Shown here in pieces: positions 63,936-64,000 of a stretch of DNA of 64,000 nt (within the stretch, counting starts at the first letter, position 1; each line of letters opens with the position of its first letter). Source of the DNA: JBBIQV01 sp964555285 (lineage in GTDB: Bacteria; Nitrospirota; Nitrospiria; Nitrospirales; Nitrospiraceae); the NCBI GenBank assembly GCA_964555285.1, contig CAZKRM010000005.1, positions 1 through 64,000 on the forward strand. The letters run 5' to 3'. Below the pieces are notes generated by a model. It saw only the letters and a program-made list of their open reading frames with translations. It made no database searches and was not told where the DNA came from. A program made the translations under genes and the position numbers.

Positions 63936-64000
63936 CCTCTGCCACTCCTCCGTATTGTCGTATTGTGCTCACACGTTTTTACCCAACGGAGGGCTTAGTC

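Overview
The window reads as a chromosomal segment of a Nitrospira-like bacterium (phylum Nitrospirota). This is inferred from the overall gene style and GC-rich codon use, the lptC-lptA-lptB-rpoN-hpf-rapZ string, the type IV pilus genes joined to aroC and aroB, and a typical bacterial secE-to-rplQ super-cluster. No rRNA gene, phage, insertion sequence or CRISPR array is visible.

Layout. Bases 1-660 hold a small toxin-antitoxin pair whose toxin looks frameshifted at its end. Bases 1020-3686 hold a secreted seven-blade SBBP-repeat protein. Bases 3687-4681 are a scar region with a GTGA tetranucleotide repeat and two convergent gene ends (LuxR-type HTH and MtnA-type isomerase) that have lost their front parts. 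A lipoprotein follows (4682-5689). Bases 5753-14634 (minus strand) form one unit, HTH-pilM-N-O-P-Q-aroC-aroB-GAF/ANTAR, behind a clear sigma-70 promoter at 14681-14708. Bases 14756-19790 hold rapZ, hpf, rpoN and lptB, lptA, lptC.

Bases 19987-54254 are a minus-strand information-processing super-cluster read from high to low coordinates: tRNA-Tyr, tRNA-Gly, tRNA-Thr, tuf, rpmG, tRNA-Trp, secE, nusG, rplK, rplA, rplJ/rplL, rpoB, rpoC, rpsL, rpsG, fusA, tuf, then the S10, spc and alpha operons to rplQ. Strong promoters lie at 54427-54455 (before tRNA-Tyr) and 40396-40424 (before rpsL). The two tuf genes appear identical except at the last codons. rplJ and rplL share one uninterrupted reading frame with a slippery A7 tract and an internal ribosome site at the join.

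Bases 54650-63935 are housekeeping and conserved-hypothetical genes: a secreted HExxH protein, a UvrD/Rep helicase, an unknown protein with its own promoter, an alpha-glucan phosphorylase, two HEAT-repeat proteins, a membrane-anchored small protein and a very basic small protein.

The most unusual content is in the gaps of the super-cluster. Family 1 is a set of four 91-97 nt hairpins sharing an internal architecture with compensatory base changes. Each is enclosed by long inverted arms unique to its locus, and each sits 3-6 nt after a stop codon and about 28-37 nt before the next start. Family 2 is a set of five double-hairpin repeats (a CUUG-capped mini-hairpin, then a covarying hairpin). 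Three of them begin exactly 4 nt after the CCA of a tRNA, and two are followed by a second copy 32-33 nt later. Several further long imperfect palindromes fill other gaps (nusG-rplK, rpoB-rpoC, rpsG-fusA, tRNA-Gly to tRNA-Thr).
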